A stretch of DNA of 64,000 bases from Novilysobacter_A longmucuonensis. GTDB taxonomy: Bacteria > Pseudomonadota > Gammaproteobacteria > Xanthomonadales > Xanthomonadaceae. Positions 16,122 to 24,483 of this stretch are shown piece by piece. How positions within the stretch are numbered: the stretch's first letter is position 1; each line of letters opens with the position of its first letter. The stretch lies in the NCBI RefSeq assembly GCF_046600735.1, contig NZ_JBJMAW010000001.1, forward strand, positions 372,001 to 436,000. The letters are read 5' to 3'. Position numbers and translations under genes: made by a program. The notes under the pieces were generated by a model. It made no database searches. It worked only from the letters and a program-made list of their open reading frames with translations, and was not told the DNA's origin.

Positions 16122-17081
16122 ATGGCTGTCACGCTGATCGCCACCGTCGTCGCACTCCTGCTCGGCCATCTGGTGCCGTCGCTGGCCGCTTCGGTGCGCC
16201 AGTTCGGCTGGTATGGCGACTGGTTGCGCTGGCTGGACGCGCGTTTCCCCGAAGGCGGGTTCTGGCGCGGGCGCTGGGGCATCGCGCTGGCACTGGTGCC
16301 GCCGCTGTTGGTGGTCGGTTTGTTCCAGCTCGCCCTGGACGGGCCGCTGTTCGGCCTGGTCAGCCTGTTGTTCGGGATCGTGGTGCTGTTCTACGCGTGG
16401 GGCCCGCGCGACCTCGACCTGGATGTCGAGGCGATCAACGAGGCGAGCGATCCGGCGTCGCGCCGCGAGGCCGCCGCGGCGTTGTTCCCCGAAGGCCAGG
16501 CCCCCGCGCTCGACGGCGGCACGCTGGTCGAGGCGGTCTTCCGCAACGGCCTGCGGCGCTGGTTCGGCGTGCTGTTCTGGTTCCTGGTGCTGGGGCCTTT
16601 CGGTGCATTGCTGTACCGGCTGGCGGCGCTGTCGGCCGCAGGCGCCGCGGCGCGCGAGTTGCCGGGCGAGACCGCGGGTGGCGCGAACACGCTGCTGGCG
16701 ATTCTCGAATGGCCGGTGGCGCAACTGATGACCCTGGTGCTTGGGCTGGTCGGCAACTTCGATGCCGTGCTCGGTGCCTGGCGCGATGGCGGCGGCGCAT
16801 CGCTGCGTCTGAACCAGAACTTCCTCGATGCGGCTGCGCGCGCCAGTGTGCGCAGCGAAATGGCCGAGGACGCCGCCGACGATGGTGCCGACGGTGTGCC
16901 AAGCCAGGCCGGAGCAGGTGCACGCTGGTCCGACGCAGACGACTTGGTGGCAGCGGGCGCTGGCGCCGACGCGGCTTCCGGGTTTCCGGAGCTTCGCGAT
17001 GCGATGAGCCTGGTCTGGAGAAGCCTGCTGGTATGGCTGGTGGTGATCGCACTGTTCGTGATTGCCGGCGTAGTCGGCTAA
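16122..17081 (+). CDS. ampE: AmpE-like inner-membrane protein
   Basis: 319 residues with at least four membrane segments (about 1-20, 50-90, 150-175, 295-318). The opening MAVTLIATVVALLLGHL followed by FGWYGDWLRWL and the later FRNGLRRWFGVLFWFLVLGPFGALLYRLA match the AmpE/CobD-like membrane family annotated in xanthomonads. AmpE was linked to ampD and beta-lactamase induction in enterobacteria, but no ampD is adjacent here. A Ser/Ala/Asp-rich loop at about 248-285 is probably disordered. RBS AAAGGGAAG precedes the ATG. Family membership is fairly sure, the function is not. Confidence 0.65.
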   Translation: MAVTLIATVVALLLGHLVPSLAASVRQFGWYGDWLRWLDARFPEGGFWRGRWGIALALVPPLLVVGLFQLALDGPLFGLVSLLFGIVVLFYAWGPRDLDLDVEAINEASDPASRREAAAALFPEGQAPALDGGTLVEAVFRNGLRRWFGVLFWFLVLGPFGALLYRLAALSAAGAAARELPGETAGGANTLLAILEWPVAQLMTLVLGLVGNFDAVLGAWRDGGGASLRLNQNFLDAAARASVRSEMAEDAADDGADGVPSQAGAGARWSDADDLVAAGAGADAASGFPELRDAMSLVWRSLLVWLVVIALFVIAGVVG

Positions 17082-17109
17082 CCCCGGGGCGGCACGCCTG
17101 GTGTCGTCT

Positions 17110-17236
17110 GTAGGAGCGACGTGAGTCGCGAAAGGCGACACGGGCGACCTGCGCCGGTGGGTTGCGACTGACGTAGCGCTCTACAAGAGCTGGCCCGCGT
17201 CTCGTGGCAACAGCTCGCGGCTGAAGCCGCTCCTAC
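17110..17236. repeat. REP cluster
   Basis: GTAG-headed hairpin at 17110-17131 (stem GCGAC/GTCGC), a decayed reverse copy at 17162-17184, and an intact reverse copy at 17215-17236 of another stem class (GCGGCT/AGCCGC). The forward and reverse partners are of different sequence class. Confidence 0.8.
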
Positions 17237-17296
17237 AGAGGCGATCAAAAACAATTTCCATCAGGCGCATGCCCGCGGGAACAGTTTCCCGCTGCG

Positions 17297-17722
17297 CTAG
17301 CCCGGCGCCATCCACGCGAACGGCCACCACGGCAAATTGCGCAGCACCCAATAGCCGCCGATCAGCAGCAACCAGAACCTGCCGCCCAGCAGCACGTCCA
17401 TCACCGGCTTGGGCAGCGGCACGCGACGGCCCAGGCTGTGCAGCAGCATCGGTGGCAGCAGCAGCGCGAGCACCGGCAGCAGCGGGTTCGTCGCCACGAC
17501 GCCGGCAACATCGCCATGCGCCAGGGCGTGCAATGCACGGGTCGTCCCGCAGCCCGGGCAGAACAGCCCGGTGAACTGCAGGAACAGGCACGGCAGGAAG
17601 CCGCTGTCGGCGGCATTGGGATCGAACCGCCGCAGCGCCCACACACCCAGCGCGCCGACCGAAGCAAGCGCCGCCGTGCCTGCAAACACGACGGCGTGGC
17701 GCGATGGGCGATGCAGGATCAT
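17297..17722 (-). CDS. DUF2752 membrane protein
   Basis: 141 residues with three hydrophobic segments (about 11-30, 75-95, 112-130). The family hallmark FCPGCGTTRALHALAHGD sits at about 52-69. DUF2752 proteins have no established function; the CPGCG motif suggests metal or thiol chemistry at the membrane face. Its ATG at 17722 overlaps the stop of the dispanin-like gene by four bases (ATGA), so the two are translationally coupled and probably act together. Confidence 0.85.
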   Translation of the reverse strand: MILHRPSRHAVVFAGTAALASVGALGVWALRRFDPNAADSGFLPCLFLQFTGLFCPGCGTTRALHALAHGDVAGVVATNPLLPVLALLLPPMLLHSLGRRVPLPKPVMDVLLGGRFWLLLIGGYWVLRNLPWWPFAWMAPG

Positions 17723-18072
17723 CCCTGCGCGGCTTGCATCTGCTGGAACATTTCCAGGTACTGCTCGGTGGCGCCGGTCATCAGGCTCCAGACGGTCAGC
17801 AGCACGCCGGCGATCGCCAGCGCCGTCGCCACCCAGCACCAGGTCTTGGCGCTGTCGGAGGCGCGGCGTGCGCCTGCGATGTCGCCCTGGTCGAGCTTGC
17901 CGTTGACCTGCGCGGCATAGACGATCGCGACGATGCCGGGAATGCCGCCGACAAAGCAGCACAGGCAGAACGAGGCGATCATCGAGATGATCGCCCAGGC
18001 GAGATGGTTCGGGACGTGCGCGGGTGCGTCGGCGTGCGCGGACGTCGGCGGTACCGGTGGTGGTGTGCTCAT
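17719..18072 (-). CDS. CD225/dispanin family membrane protein
   Basis: 117 residues: a Pro-rich N-terminus, then two transmembrane segments (about 25-52 and 80-100) around a conserved cytosolic loop. LAWAIISMIASFCLCCFVGG is the membrane/intramembrane segment with clustered cysteines, and GIVAIVYAAQVNGKLDQGDI followed by ARRASDSAKTW is the dispanin loop also seen in animal IFITM proteins. Bacterial members are uncharacterised. Coupled to the DUF2752 gene through a four-base overlap, a pairing I recall seeing repeatedly in bacteria. Confidence 0.87.
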   Translation of the reverse strand: MSTPPPVPPTSAHADAPAHVPNHLAWAIISMIASFCLCCFVGGIPGIVAIVYAAQVNGKLDQGDIAGARRASDSAKTWCWVATALAIAGVLLTVWSLMTGATEQYLEMFQQMQAAQG

Positions 18073-18187
18073 GGTGCTCCCCAGATGGTGTTCTTGTTTG
18101 CGTCGACCACGGCCGACTCCCCGGCCGCATCCTAGCGTGCGGCAGGGCGGCTGTCTTGGCAGCTGCGGAGCCACCGTGGCGGCGGCG

Positions 18188-18298
18188 AGCAAATCCTCAC
18201 CAACCTTCCTTGCCAAAGGAGGGAGCAGGTGTGCAGTGCTTTGGCTGTTCTCCCCTCTTTGGAAAAGAGGGGCAGGGGAGATTCGCCCTTGCTCTTGC
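18188..18298. repeat. CCCCTCTTT-type hairpin element (reverse of the 8.2-kb element)
   Basis: In reverse, GCAAATCCTC and CCTTCCTTGCCAAAGGAGGG mirror the start of the element at 8230-8347; CCCCTCTTTggaAAAGAGGGG forms the second hairpin. It abuts the stop codon of the MFS-acyltransferase gene at 18299. Confidence 0.65.
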
Positions 18299-20203
18299 CT
18301 AGGCCGCCTCGCCCCGGAGCGCCCGCACCGCCGCCTCCAAGGACTGCGCATCGGCAAGAGCACCGTCGACAGGCGTATCGGCGACCACCTCCACGTGCGC
18401 ACGGCACCGGCGCGGTACGCGCATGCGCGACAGGCGTCCATCGCGCCGGCTCCACATGCTGGCCCACATGCCGCGCAGCGCCATTGGCACCACCGGCACC
18501 GGGCGGCACTCCAGGATCCGCTCCACGCCGGACTTGAATGTGGCGATCGCGCCATCGCGGGTCAACGCGCCTTCCGGGAAGATGCAGACGATCTCGCCGT
18601 CGGCCAGCGCCGCATCGATCCGGTCGAACGCGCGCTGCATCAGTGCCGGATCCTCACGTGCGCCGGCGATCGGGATCGCCTTGGCGGTGCGGAAGATCCA
18701 GCGCATCAGCCCGCCTCCCAAAAACCTGGAATCGAAGATCCTGTAATACATCACGAAGCGCACCGGCCGCGGGATGCTCGCCGCCAGGATCAGCGCGTCC
18801 ATGTAACTGATGTGGTTGCACACGATCAGCGCCGCGCCCTCGTCGGGCACATGCGTCTCCACGCCGCGCACGCGCAGCCGGTACAGCGTGCGCACCAGCA
18901 CCCAGCTGAGGAAGCGCATCAGGAACTCGGGCACGATGGTGAAGATCCACAGCGCGACCAGCGCATTGAGCACTGCCAGCGCCAGCAGCACCTGCGGGAT
19001 GCTCCAGCCGAGGTAGCGCTGCACGACGATGCCGAGCACCGCCGCCAGCACGATGAACGCCGCGTTCTGGATGTTCATGCCGGCGATCACGCGCGCCATC
19101 TCGTGGCGCGGCGAGCGGCTCTGGATCAGCGCGAACAGCGGCACCACGAAGATACCGGCCGACAGCCCGATGCCGACCAGGTCGAGCACGATCCGCACGC
19201 TGCCCGGCTGCTGCAGGAAGCCGCCGATGCCCAGCCCCCCGACCGGCGCCAGACCGCTGCGGGCGAAGTACAGATCGAGCAGGAACGCGCTGATGCCGAA
19301 CGCGCCGACCGGCACCAGGCCTATCTCGACCGTGCGCCCCGATAGTTTCTCGCACAGCAGCGAGCCGGCCCCGACGCCCACGGAGAACAACGCCAGCGCG
19401 AACACGTACAAGGTGGTGTCGACGCCGCCGAGGTTGAGCTCGGCGTAGGTCGGCAGCTGCGCGGTCAGCACCGTGCCGATGAACCAGAACCACGACACCC
19501 CCAGCACCGCGTTGCCGACCGCGCGCTGCTTGCGGGTGAGTTTCCAGATCGCGACCGATTCGGGGATCGGGTTCCAGTTGATCTTCAAGTCCGGCGCGCC
19601 GGCCTCGGCCCGCGGGATCGCGCGGCTGACCAGGTTGCCGGTGATCGCCAGCAGCACGATCGCGCTCGCGGCGACCACCGGGCCGTACTCGCCGGCCAGC
19701 TTGAAGATCAGTCCGCCGAAGATCATCCCGACCAGGATCGACATCGAAGTCCCCATCTCGACCAGGCCGTTGCCGCCGGTGAGCTCCTCGGGCTTGAGCA
19801 CCGACGGCAGAATCGAATACTTGACCGGCCCGAACAGCGTCGACTGCACGCCGGTGCAGAACAGCGCGACCAGCAGCACGGTCATGTCCTGAAGCAGGAA
19901 GCCGGCCGCGGCCAGCGACATGATCAGGATCTCGAGCGCGGTGGTGATGCGGATCAGCTTGGATTTTTCGAGCTTTTCGGCGATCTGCCCGGCGGTCGCG
20001 GAGAACAGGAAATACGGCAGGATGAACAACGCCGGTGCGAGATTGGTGTAGAGCGTGCGCTCCTGCGCGCTGACCCCGAGCCAGAACAGCAGCCCGATGA
20101 TCGCCTGCCGATAGACGTTGTCGTTGAAGGCGCCGAGCGCCTGGACGGTGAAGAACGGCGCGAAACGCCGCTGCTTGAGCAACGCGAACTGGTTATGCGC
20201 CAT
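18299..20203 (-). CDS. MFS transporter-acyltransferase fusion (LplT-PlsC type)
   Basis: 634 residues. Residues 1-415 are a major facilitator transporter of the LplT (lysophospholipid flippase) group, opening FTVQALGAFNDNVYRQ. Residues about 435-634 are a PlsC-type glycerolipid acyltransferase with the catalytic NHISYMD at about 461-467 and the substrate motif FPEGALTRDG about 80 residues later. Together they would import lysophospholipid and re-acylate it at the inner membrane. In the enterobacterial system the acyltransferase (Aas) also carries an acyl-ACP synthetase domain, which is missing here, so acyl donors must come ready-made. It stands alone between a CCCTC repeat and a REP cluster. 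Confidence 0.88.
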   Translation of the reverse strand: MAHNQFALLKQRRFAPFFTVQALGAFNDNVYRQAIIGLLFWLGVSAQERTLYTNLAPALFILPYFLFSATAGQIAEKLEKSKLIRITTALEILIMSLAAAGFLLQDMTVLLVALFCTGVQSTLFGPVKYSILPSVLKPEELTGGNGLVEMGTSMSILVGMIFGGLIFKLAGEYGPVVAASAIVLLAITGNLVSRAIPRAEAGAPDLKINWNPIPESVAIWKLTRKQRAVGNAVLGVSWFWFIGTVLTAQLPTYAELNLGGVDTTLYVFALALFSVGVGAGSLLCEKLSGRTVEIGLVPVGAFGISAFLLDLYFARSGLAPVGGLGIGGFLQQPGSVRIVLDLVGIGLSAGIFVVPLFALIQSRSPRHEMARVIAGMNIQNAAFIVLAAVLGIVVQRYLGWSIPQVLLALAVLNALVALWIFTIVPEFLMRFLSWVLVRTLYRLRVRGVETHVPDEGAALIVCNHISYMDALILAASIPRPVRFVMYYRIFDSRFLGGGLMRWIFRTAKAIPIAGAREDPALMQRAFDRIDAALADGEIVCIFPEGALTRDGAIATFKSGVERILECRPVPVVPMALRGMWASMWSRRDGRLSRMRVPRRCRAHVEVVADTPVDGALADAQSLEAAVRALRGEAA

Positions 20204-20283
20204 GCGGTGCCATGCGCCCCTTGAGTCCGGCGGAGCCTAGCAGAGCCGGTCGGCAGCGCTGACCCTATCGCGTGCGAACGGCC

Positions 20284-20388
20284 GTAGGAGCGCCCCATGG
20301 GCGCGATGCACGTCGCGGGGTAGGTCCGGGTCGCGACTTACGTCGCTCCTACACAGGATTCACGGCTCGCGGCTGAAGCCGCTCCTAC
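20284..20388. repeat. REP cluster whose last head forms the purD stop codon
   Basis: Forward hairpin 20284-20306 (stem GCGCCC/GGGCGC) faces reverse hairpins 20331-20352 (stem GCGAC/GTCGC class) and 20367-20388 (stem GCGGCT/AGCCGC). The reverse-strand GTAG at 20388-20385 provides the TAG stop of purD. Confidence 0.85.
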
Positions 20389-21704
20389 AGGGGGGCGGTG
20401 TCGGGGATCTGTTCTCTTTCGATCGCGCGCCAGCCGATGTCGTGGCGGTGGAACTCGCCGTGCCAGGAGATTCCGGCGACCGCCTCGTAGGCGCGGTGCT
20501 GGGCGTCGGCGACCGAGTCGCCGAGCGCGCACACGCACAGCACGCGGCCGCCGGTGGTCGTGATCTGGCCGTCGACCAGTCGGGTGCCGGCGTGGAACAC
20601 CTTGCTGTCGCCGATCTCGGGCACGTCCCAGGCGCTGACCGGATCGCCCAGGCGCGGCGTGCCGGGGTAGTTCTCCGCGGCCATCACCACACCTAGCGCC
20701 GGGCGCCGGTCCCATCGTGCTTCGACCTCGTGCAGGCGCGCATCGAGCGCCGCCTCGATCAGCTCGAGCAGGTCCGACTGCAGTCGCAGCATCACCGGCT
20801 GGGTTTCCGGATCGCCCAGGCGCACGTTGAACTCGATCACATTGGGCGCGCCGGATGCGTCGATCATCAGTCCGGCGTACAGGAACCCGGTGAACGGCAC
20901 CCCGTCGGCGGCCATGCCGCGCACGGTCGGCTCGATGACCTCGCGCATGATGCGCGCGTGCACCTCCTCGGTGACCACCGGCGCCGGCGAGTACGCGCCC
21001 ATACCGCCGGTGTTGGGACCGGTATCGCCGTCGCCGACCCGCTTGTGGTCCTGCGACGTCGCCAGCGGCAGCGCGGTGCTGCCGTCGACCAAGGCGATGA
21101 AACTGGCTTCCTCGCCCTGGAGGAATTCCTCGATGACCACGCGCGCACCGGCCGCGCCGAACGCGTTGCCGCCGAGCATCTCGCCGATCGCACCTTCGGC
21201 CTCGGCCAGCGTCATCGCCACGACTACGCCCTTGCCGGCGGCCAGGCCGTCGGCCTTGATGACGATCGGCGCGCCGCCGCTGCGCTCGGACTGCTGGCGC
21301 ACGTAGGCCAGCGCGGCGTCGAGCTCGTGGTGCACCGCATACTGTGCAGTCGGGATGCCGTGGCGCAGCAGGAACTCCTTGGCGAAGGACTTGCTGCCTT
21401 CGAGCTGCGCGGCCGCGGCGGTCGGCCCGAAGATGCGCAGGCCCTCGCTGCGGAAGCGGTCGACCACGCCGGCCACCAGCGGCGCCTCGGGGCCGACCAC
21501 GCTGACCGCGACCGCCTCGCTGCGCGCCAGTGCCAGCAGGCCGTTGATGTCGGTCGCATCGATCGGGATGTTGCGGCACTTGTGCTCGGTGGCGGTGCCG
21601 GCGTTGCCGGGCGCCACCAGTACTTCAGTGATGCGCGCGGACTGGGAGAGCTTCCAGGCCAGCGCATGCTCGCGGCCGCCGGAACCGATCACCAGAATCT
21701 TCAT
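20385..21704 (-). CDS. purD: Phosphoribosylamine-glycine ligase
   Basis: Second step of purine synthesis: joins glycine to phosphoribosylamine using ATP. 439 residues, slightly longer than the usual 425-430. The N-terminal MKILVIGSGGREHALAWKL is the family start; NTGGMGAYSP and the ATP-grasp segments (PIVIKADGLAAGKGV, FLYAGLMI, EFNVRLGDPE) follow in order. The last residues PL and the TAG stop fall inside a REP hairpin, so the C-terminus may have been altered by repeat insertion. In relatives purD sits next to purH; here an antiporter and a symporter gene lie between them. Confidence 0.96.
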   Translation of the reverse strand: MKILVIGSGGREHALAWKLSQSARITEVLVAPGNAGTATEHKCRNIPIDATDINGLLALARSEAVAVSVVGPEAPLVAGVVDRFRSEGLRIFGPTAAAAQLEGSKSFAKEFLLRHGIPTAQYAVHHELDAALAYVRQQSERSGGAPIVIKADGLAAGKGVVVAMTLAEAEGAIGEMLGGNAFGAAGARVVIEEFLQGEEASFIALVDGSTALPLATSQDHKRVGDGDTGPNTGGMGAYSPAPVVTEEVHARIMREVIEPTVRGMAADGVPFTGFLYAGLMIDASGAPNVIEFNVRLGDPETQPVMLRLQSDLLELIEAALDARLHEVEARWDRRPALGVVMAAENYPGTPRLGDPVSAWDVPEIGDSKVFHAGTRLVDGQITTTGGRVLCVCALGDSVADAQHRAYEAVAGISWHGEFHRHDIGWRAIEREQIPDTAPL

Positions 21705-21936
21705 TGGCAGGAAATCCTCGTTGGGTCATGCCGCGCACGCGCGAGGTTCGCGCGGCGCTATGCTCGTCCGGCTCCACGCACCGCGCGGGCGCCTGGGGCG
21801 GGCGGGGCGCGGCGCGTTTGGGGCCGCACTATCCATAGATAACGCAATTGCCGCCGCGGCGCGGCAATTCTACGCGAGCCGCCGGCAGCGAGAAGCGGCT
21901 GCTACCATCGCGCGGTTTGCACAGACGGGGTTGGGT

Positions 21937-23385
21937 GTGGAATTCGTGCTCGGCGGTATCGAGGCTCTGCTGGCGCCGGTCATCGGCGTGATCAACCGCG
22001 TGCTGTGGGACTACGTGCTCGTCTACGGGCTGCTCGCGGTGGGCGTGTACTTCACCGTGCGGCTGGGCTTCCTGCAGGTGCGGCGCTTCCCGCACATGCT
22101 GAGGATCGTGCGCCCGGGCACCGGCGGCGACGCGAGCGGCATCTCGCCGTTCCAGGCGCTGGCGACGAGCCTGGCCTCGCGCGTGGGCACGGGCAATCTC
22201 GCCGGCGTGGCGATCGCGCTCGGCGTCGGCGGGCCCGGTGCGCTGTTCTGGATGTGGTGCACGGCGGCAGTGGGCATGGCCACCGCCTATGCCGAAAGTG
22301 CGCTCGCGCAGCTGTACAAGGAGCGCGACGAAGATGGGCAGTATCGCGGCGGGCCGGCTTACTACATGGCGCGTGGCCTGAAGAACCGCTGGATGGGCGC
22401 TGCGTTCGCGCTGTCGCTGCTGCTGACCTACGGCGCGGTGTTCAGCAGCGTGCATGCGAACGCGATGGCGCAGGCGCTCGGCGCTGCGTTCGGCTTCAGC
22501 CAGGCGATGGTCGCTACCGGCCTGGTCGCGCTGGCCGCCATCATCATTTTCGGCGGCCTGCGCCGCATCGTGCGTTTTGCCGAATGGGTGGTGCCGTTCA
22601 TGTCGGTCGGCTACCTCGCGCTCGCGCTATGGGTCGTGGTGACCAACATCACCCAGGTCCCCGACGTGCTGACACTGGTGCTGCGCAGTGCGTTCGGCCT
22701 GGACGCCGCGGCCGGTGGCGTGCTCGGCGGCATCACCGTCGCGATGCTGCAGGGCGTCAAGCGCGGGTTGTATTCGAACGAGGCCGGCATGGGCAGCGCG
22801 CCGAACATCGCCGCGGCCGCGACGCCGATGCCGCACCACCCGGCCAGTCAGGGCCTGGTGCAGTCGCTTGGCGTGTTCATCGACACGCTGCTGATCTGCA
22901 GCGCGACCGGTTTCGTGATCCTGCTGTCGGGAGTGCTCGGCGGCGAGGGCGACGGCGTGCTGCTGACCCAGCGCGCGATGACGGTTTTCTTCGGCGAGGC
23001 CGGCAGTTATTTCGTTGCGGTCGCGCTGTTCTTCTTCGCGTTCACCACGATCATCGGCAATTACTCGTATGCCGAGAACAACCTGCTGTACCTCGGCGGT
23101 GGCCGCATCGGCCTGCTCGTGCTGCGGCTGGCCACGCTCGCGGTGATCGTCTGGGGCGTGTACACGAAGGTGCAGATGGTCTGGGACGCGGCGGACGCGG
23201 CGATGGCGATCATGGCCTCGATCAACCTGGTCGCGCTGGTCATGCTGTCGGGCGTGGTGGTCAAGCTGACCCGCGACTACGACCGGCAGCTCGATGAAGG
23301 CCGGTCGCCGGAGTTCCGCATCGCCGACCATCCGGAGCTCGGCGATGGCGTCGACAGCACCATCTGGAGGCGCCGCGGCGCCTGA
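21937..23385 (+). CDS. Sodium:alanine symporter (AGCS family)
   Basis: Inner-membrane Na+-coupled amino-acid carrier of 482 residues with about ten membrane helices. GTGNLAGVAIALGVGGPGAL is the family's substrate-binding signature and GLYSNEAGMGSAPNIAAAA a second conserved block. I chose GTG at 21937, preceded by GGGG six bases upstream; TTG two codons earlier is possible, and the longer open frame to 21355 overlaps purD antisense and is not real. A hairpin (AATTGCCG/CGGCAATT at 21846-21869) lies in the leader. I looked for a glycine riboswitch, which often precedes this family, and did not find one. Confidence 0.92.
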   Translation: MEFVLGGIEALLAPVIGVINRVLWDYVLVYGLLAVGVYFTVRLGFLQVRRFPHMLRIVRPGTGGDASGISPFQALATSLASRVGTGNLAGVAIALGVGGPGALFWMWCTAAVGMATAYAESALAQLYKERDEDGQYRGGPAYYMARGLKNRWMGAAFALSLLLTYGAVFSSVHANAMAQALGAAFGFSQAMVATGLVALAAIIIFGGLRRIVRFAEWVVPFMSVGYLALALWVVVTNITQVPDVLTLVLRSAFGLDAAAGGVLGGITVAMLQGVKRGLYSNEAGMGSAPNIAAAATPMPHHPASQGLVQSLGVFIDTLLICSATGFVILLSGVLGGEGDGVLLTQRAMTVFFGEAGSYFVAVALFFFAFTTIIGNYSYAENNLLYLGGGRIGLLVLRLATLAVIVWGVYTKVQMVWDAADAAMAIMASINLVALVMLSGVVVKLTRDYDRQLDEGRSPEFRIADHPELGDGVDSTIWRRRGA

Positions 23386-23394
23386 GCGCGCTGA

Positions 23395-24471
23395 TCAGTG
23401 CTGCCGACGCCGGCGCCGCTCGCGTCGTTCCCGCACCACCACCACGGCCAGGGTCAGCACCGTCAGGGGCACCACGAACTGCAGCATGGCCAGGCTGAAG
23501 GCCGGCAGTGCGTCGTGCCCGCTGGCGTCCAGCAGCAGATAGGCGGTGTAGGCGATGTAGTAACCGAGGAATACCGCGCCTTCCCAGCGCTGGATGCAGT
23601 GGCCGGTGAAGAAGATCGGAAGGCACGCGATCGCGACTGCACTCATCACCGGTAAGTCGAAACGCACCGCCGCATCGCTGACCGGCAGGCCCGCGGGGGC
23701 GATCGCCGCGGCCGCGCCGAGCACGATCAGCAGGTTGAAGATGTTGCTGCCGACCACGTTGCCGACCGCGAGGTCGCGCTCGCCACGCAGCGTGGCCAGG
23801 ATCGAGGTGGCGATCTCCGGCATCGAGGTGCCGATCGCGACCACGGTCAGGCCGATCACAAGGTCGCTGACGCCGATCGCCGAGGCGATCGCCACCGCCG
23901 CCTCCACCAACCAGCGCGCGCCCGCGACCAGCAGTCCGAGGCCGGCCAGCACCAGCAGCACGTTGACCCACCAGCGCCGCGGCGGGACGCCGGCCTGGTG
24001 TTCTGGCGTCGGCGCCGCAGCGGTATCGCCGCGGCGGCCGATGCGGATCAGGGTCACCGTGTAGGCGATGCCGCCCGCGAGCAGCAGCAGTCCCTCCCAG
24101 CGTGCGATCGCGCCGTCGAGCGCCATCACGCAGACCCCCAGCGAGATCGCGACCATCACCGGCACGTCCAGCCAGATCAGCTGGCGCGCCACGACCAGCG
24201 GCGCGAGCAGGGCGGAGATGCCGAGGATCAGCAGCACGTTGGCGATATTGCTGCCGACCACGTTGCCGAGCGCGATCCCCGGGGTCCCGCTCAGAGCGGC
24301 ATCGACACTGATCGCGAGCTCCGGTGTGCTGGTGCCGAACGCGACCACCGTCAGGCCGACAATCAGCGGCGACAACCCGGTCGACAGCGCCAGCCGTGAG
24401 GCGCCGCGCACCAGCAGTTCGGCGCCGCCGAGCAGCAGGATCAGGCCGAGGATCAGCAGCAGCGCGGTCAT
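23395..24471 (-). CDS. Calcium/sodium antiporter (CaCA family, YrbG type)
   Basis: 358 residues in two homologous halves of five helices each. The paired alpha repeats carry the ion-binding motifs GTSTPELAIS (about 46-55) and GTSMPEIATS (about 212-221), each followed by GNVVGSNI. It exchanges Ca2+ for Na+ across the inner membrane. It begins 12 bases after the purH stop on the same strand, so it is likely read from the purH transcript, an unusual neighbour for a purine gene. The C-terminus is a very basic run (RERRERRRRRQH). Confidence 0.92.
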   Translation of the reverse strand: MTALLLILGLILLLGGAELLVRGASRLALSTGLSPLIVGLTVVAFGTSTPELAISVDAALSGTPGIALGNVVGSNIANVLLILGISALLAPLVVARQLIWLDVPVMVAISLGVCVMALDGAIARWEGLLLLAGGIAYTVTLIRIGRRGDTAAAPTPEHQAGVPPRRWWVNVLLVLAGLGLLVAGARWLVEAAVAIASAIGVSDLVIGLTVVAIGTSMPEIATSILATLRGERDLAVGNVVGSNIFNLLIVLGAAAAIAPAGLPVSDAAVRFDLPVMSAVAIACLPIFFTGHCIQRWEGAVFLGYYIAYTAYLLLDASGHDALPAFSLAMLQFVVPLTVLTLAVVVVRERRERRRRRQH

Positions 24472-24483
24472 GCGGGGGACACC

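Noticed and set aside
21705..21936. Glycine riboswitch before the alanine symporter gene
   Set aside because: The conserved glycine-aptamer blocks are not present; only a short AATTGCCG hairpin is seen.
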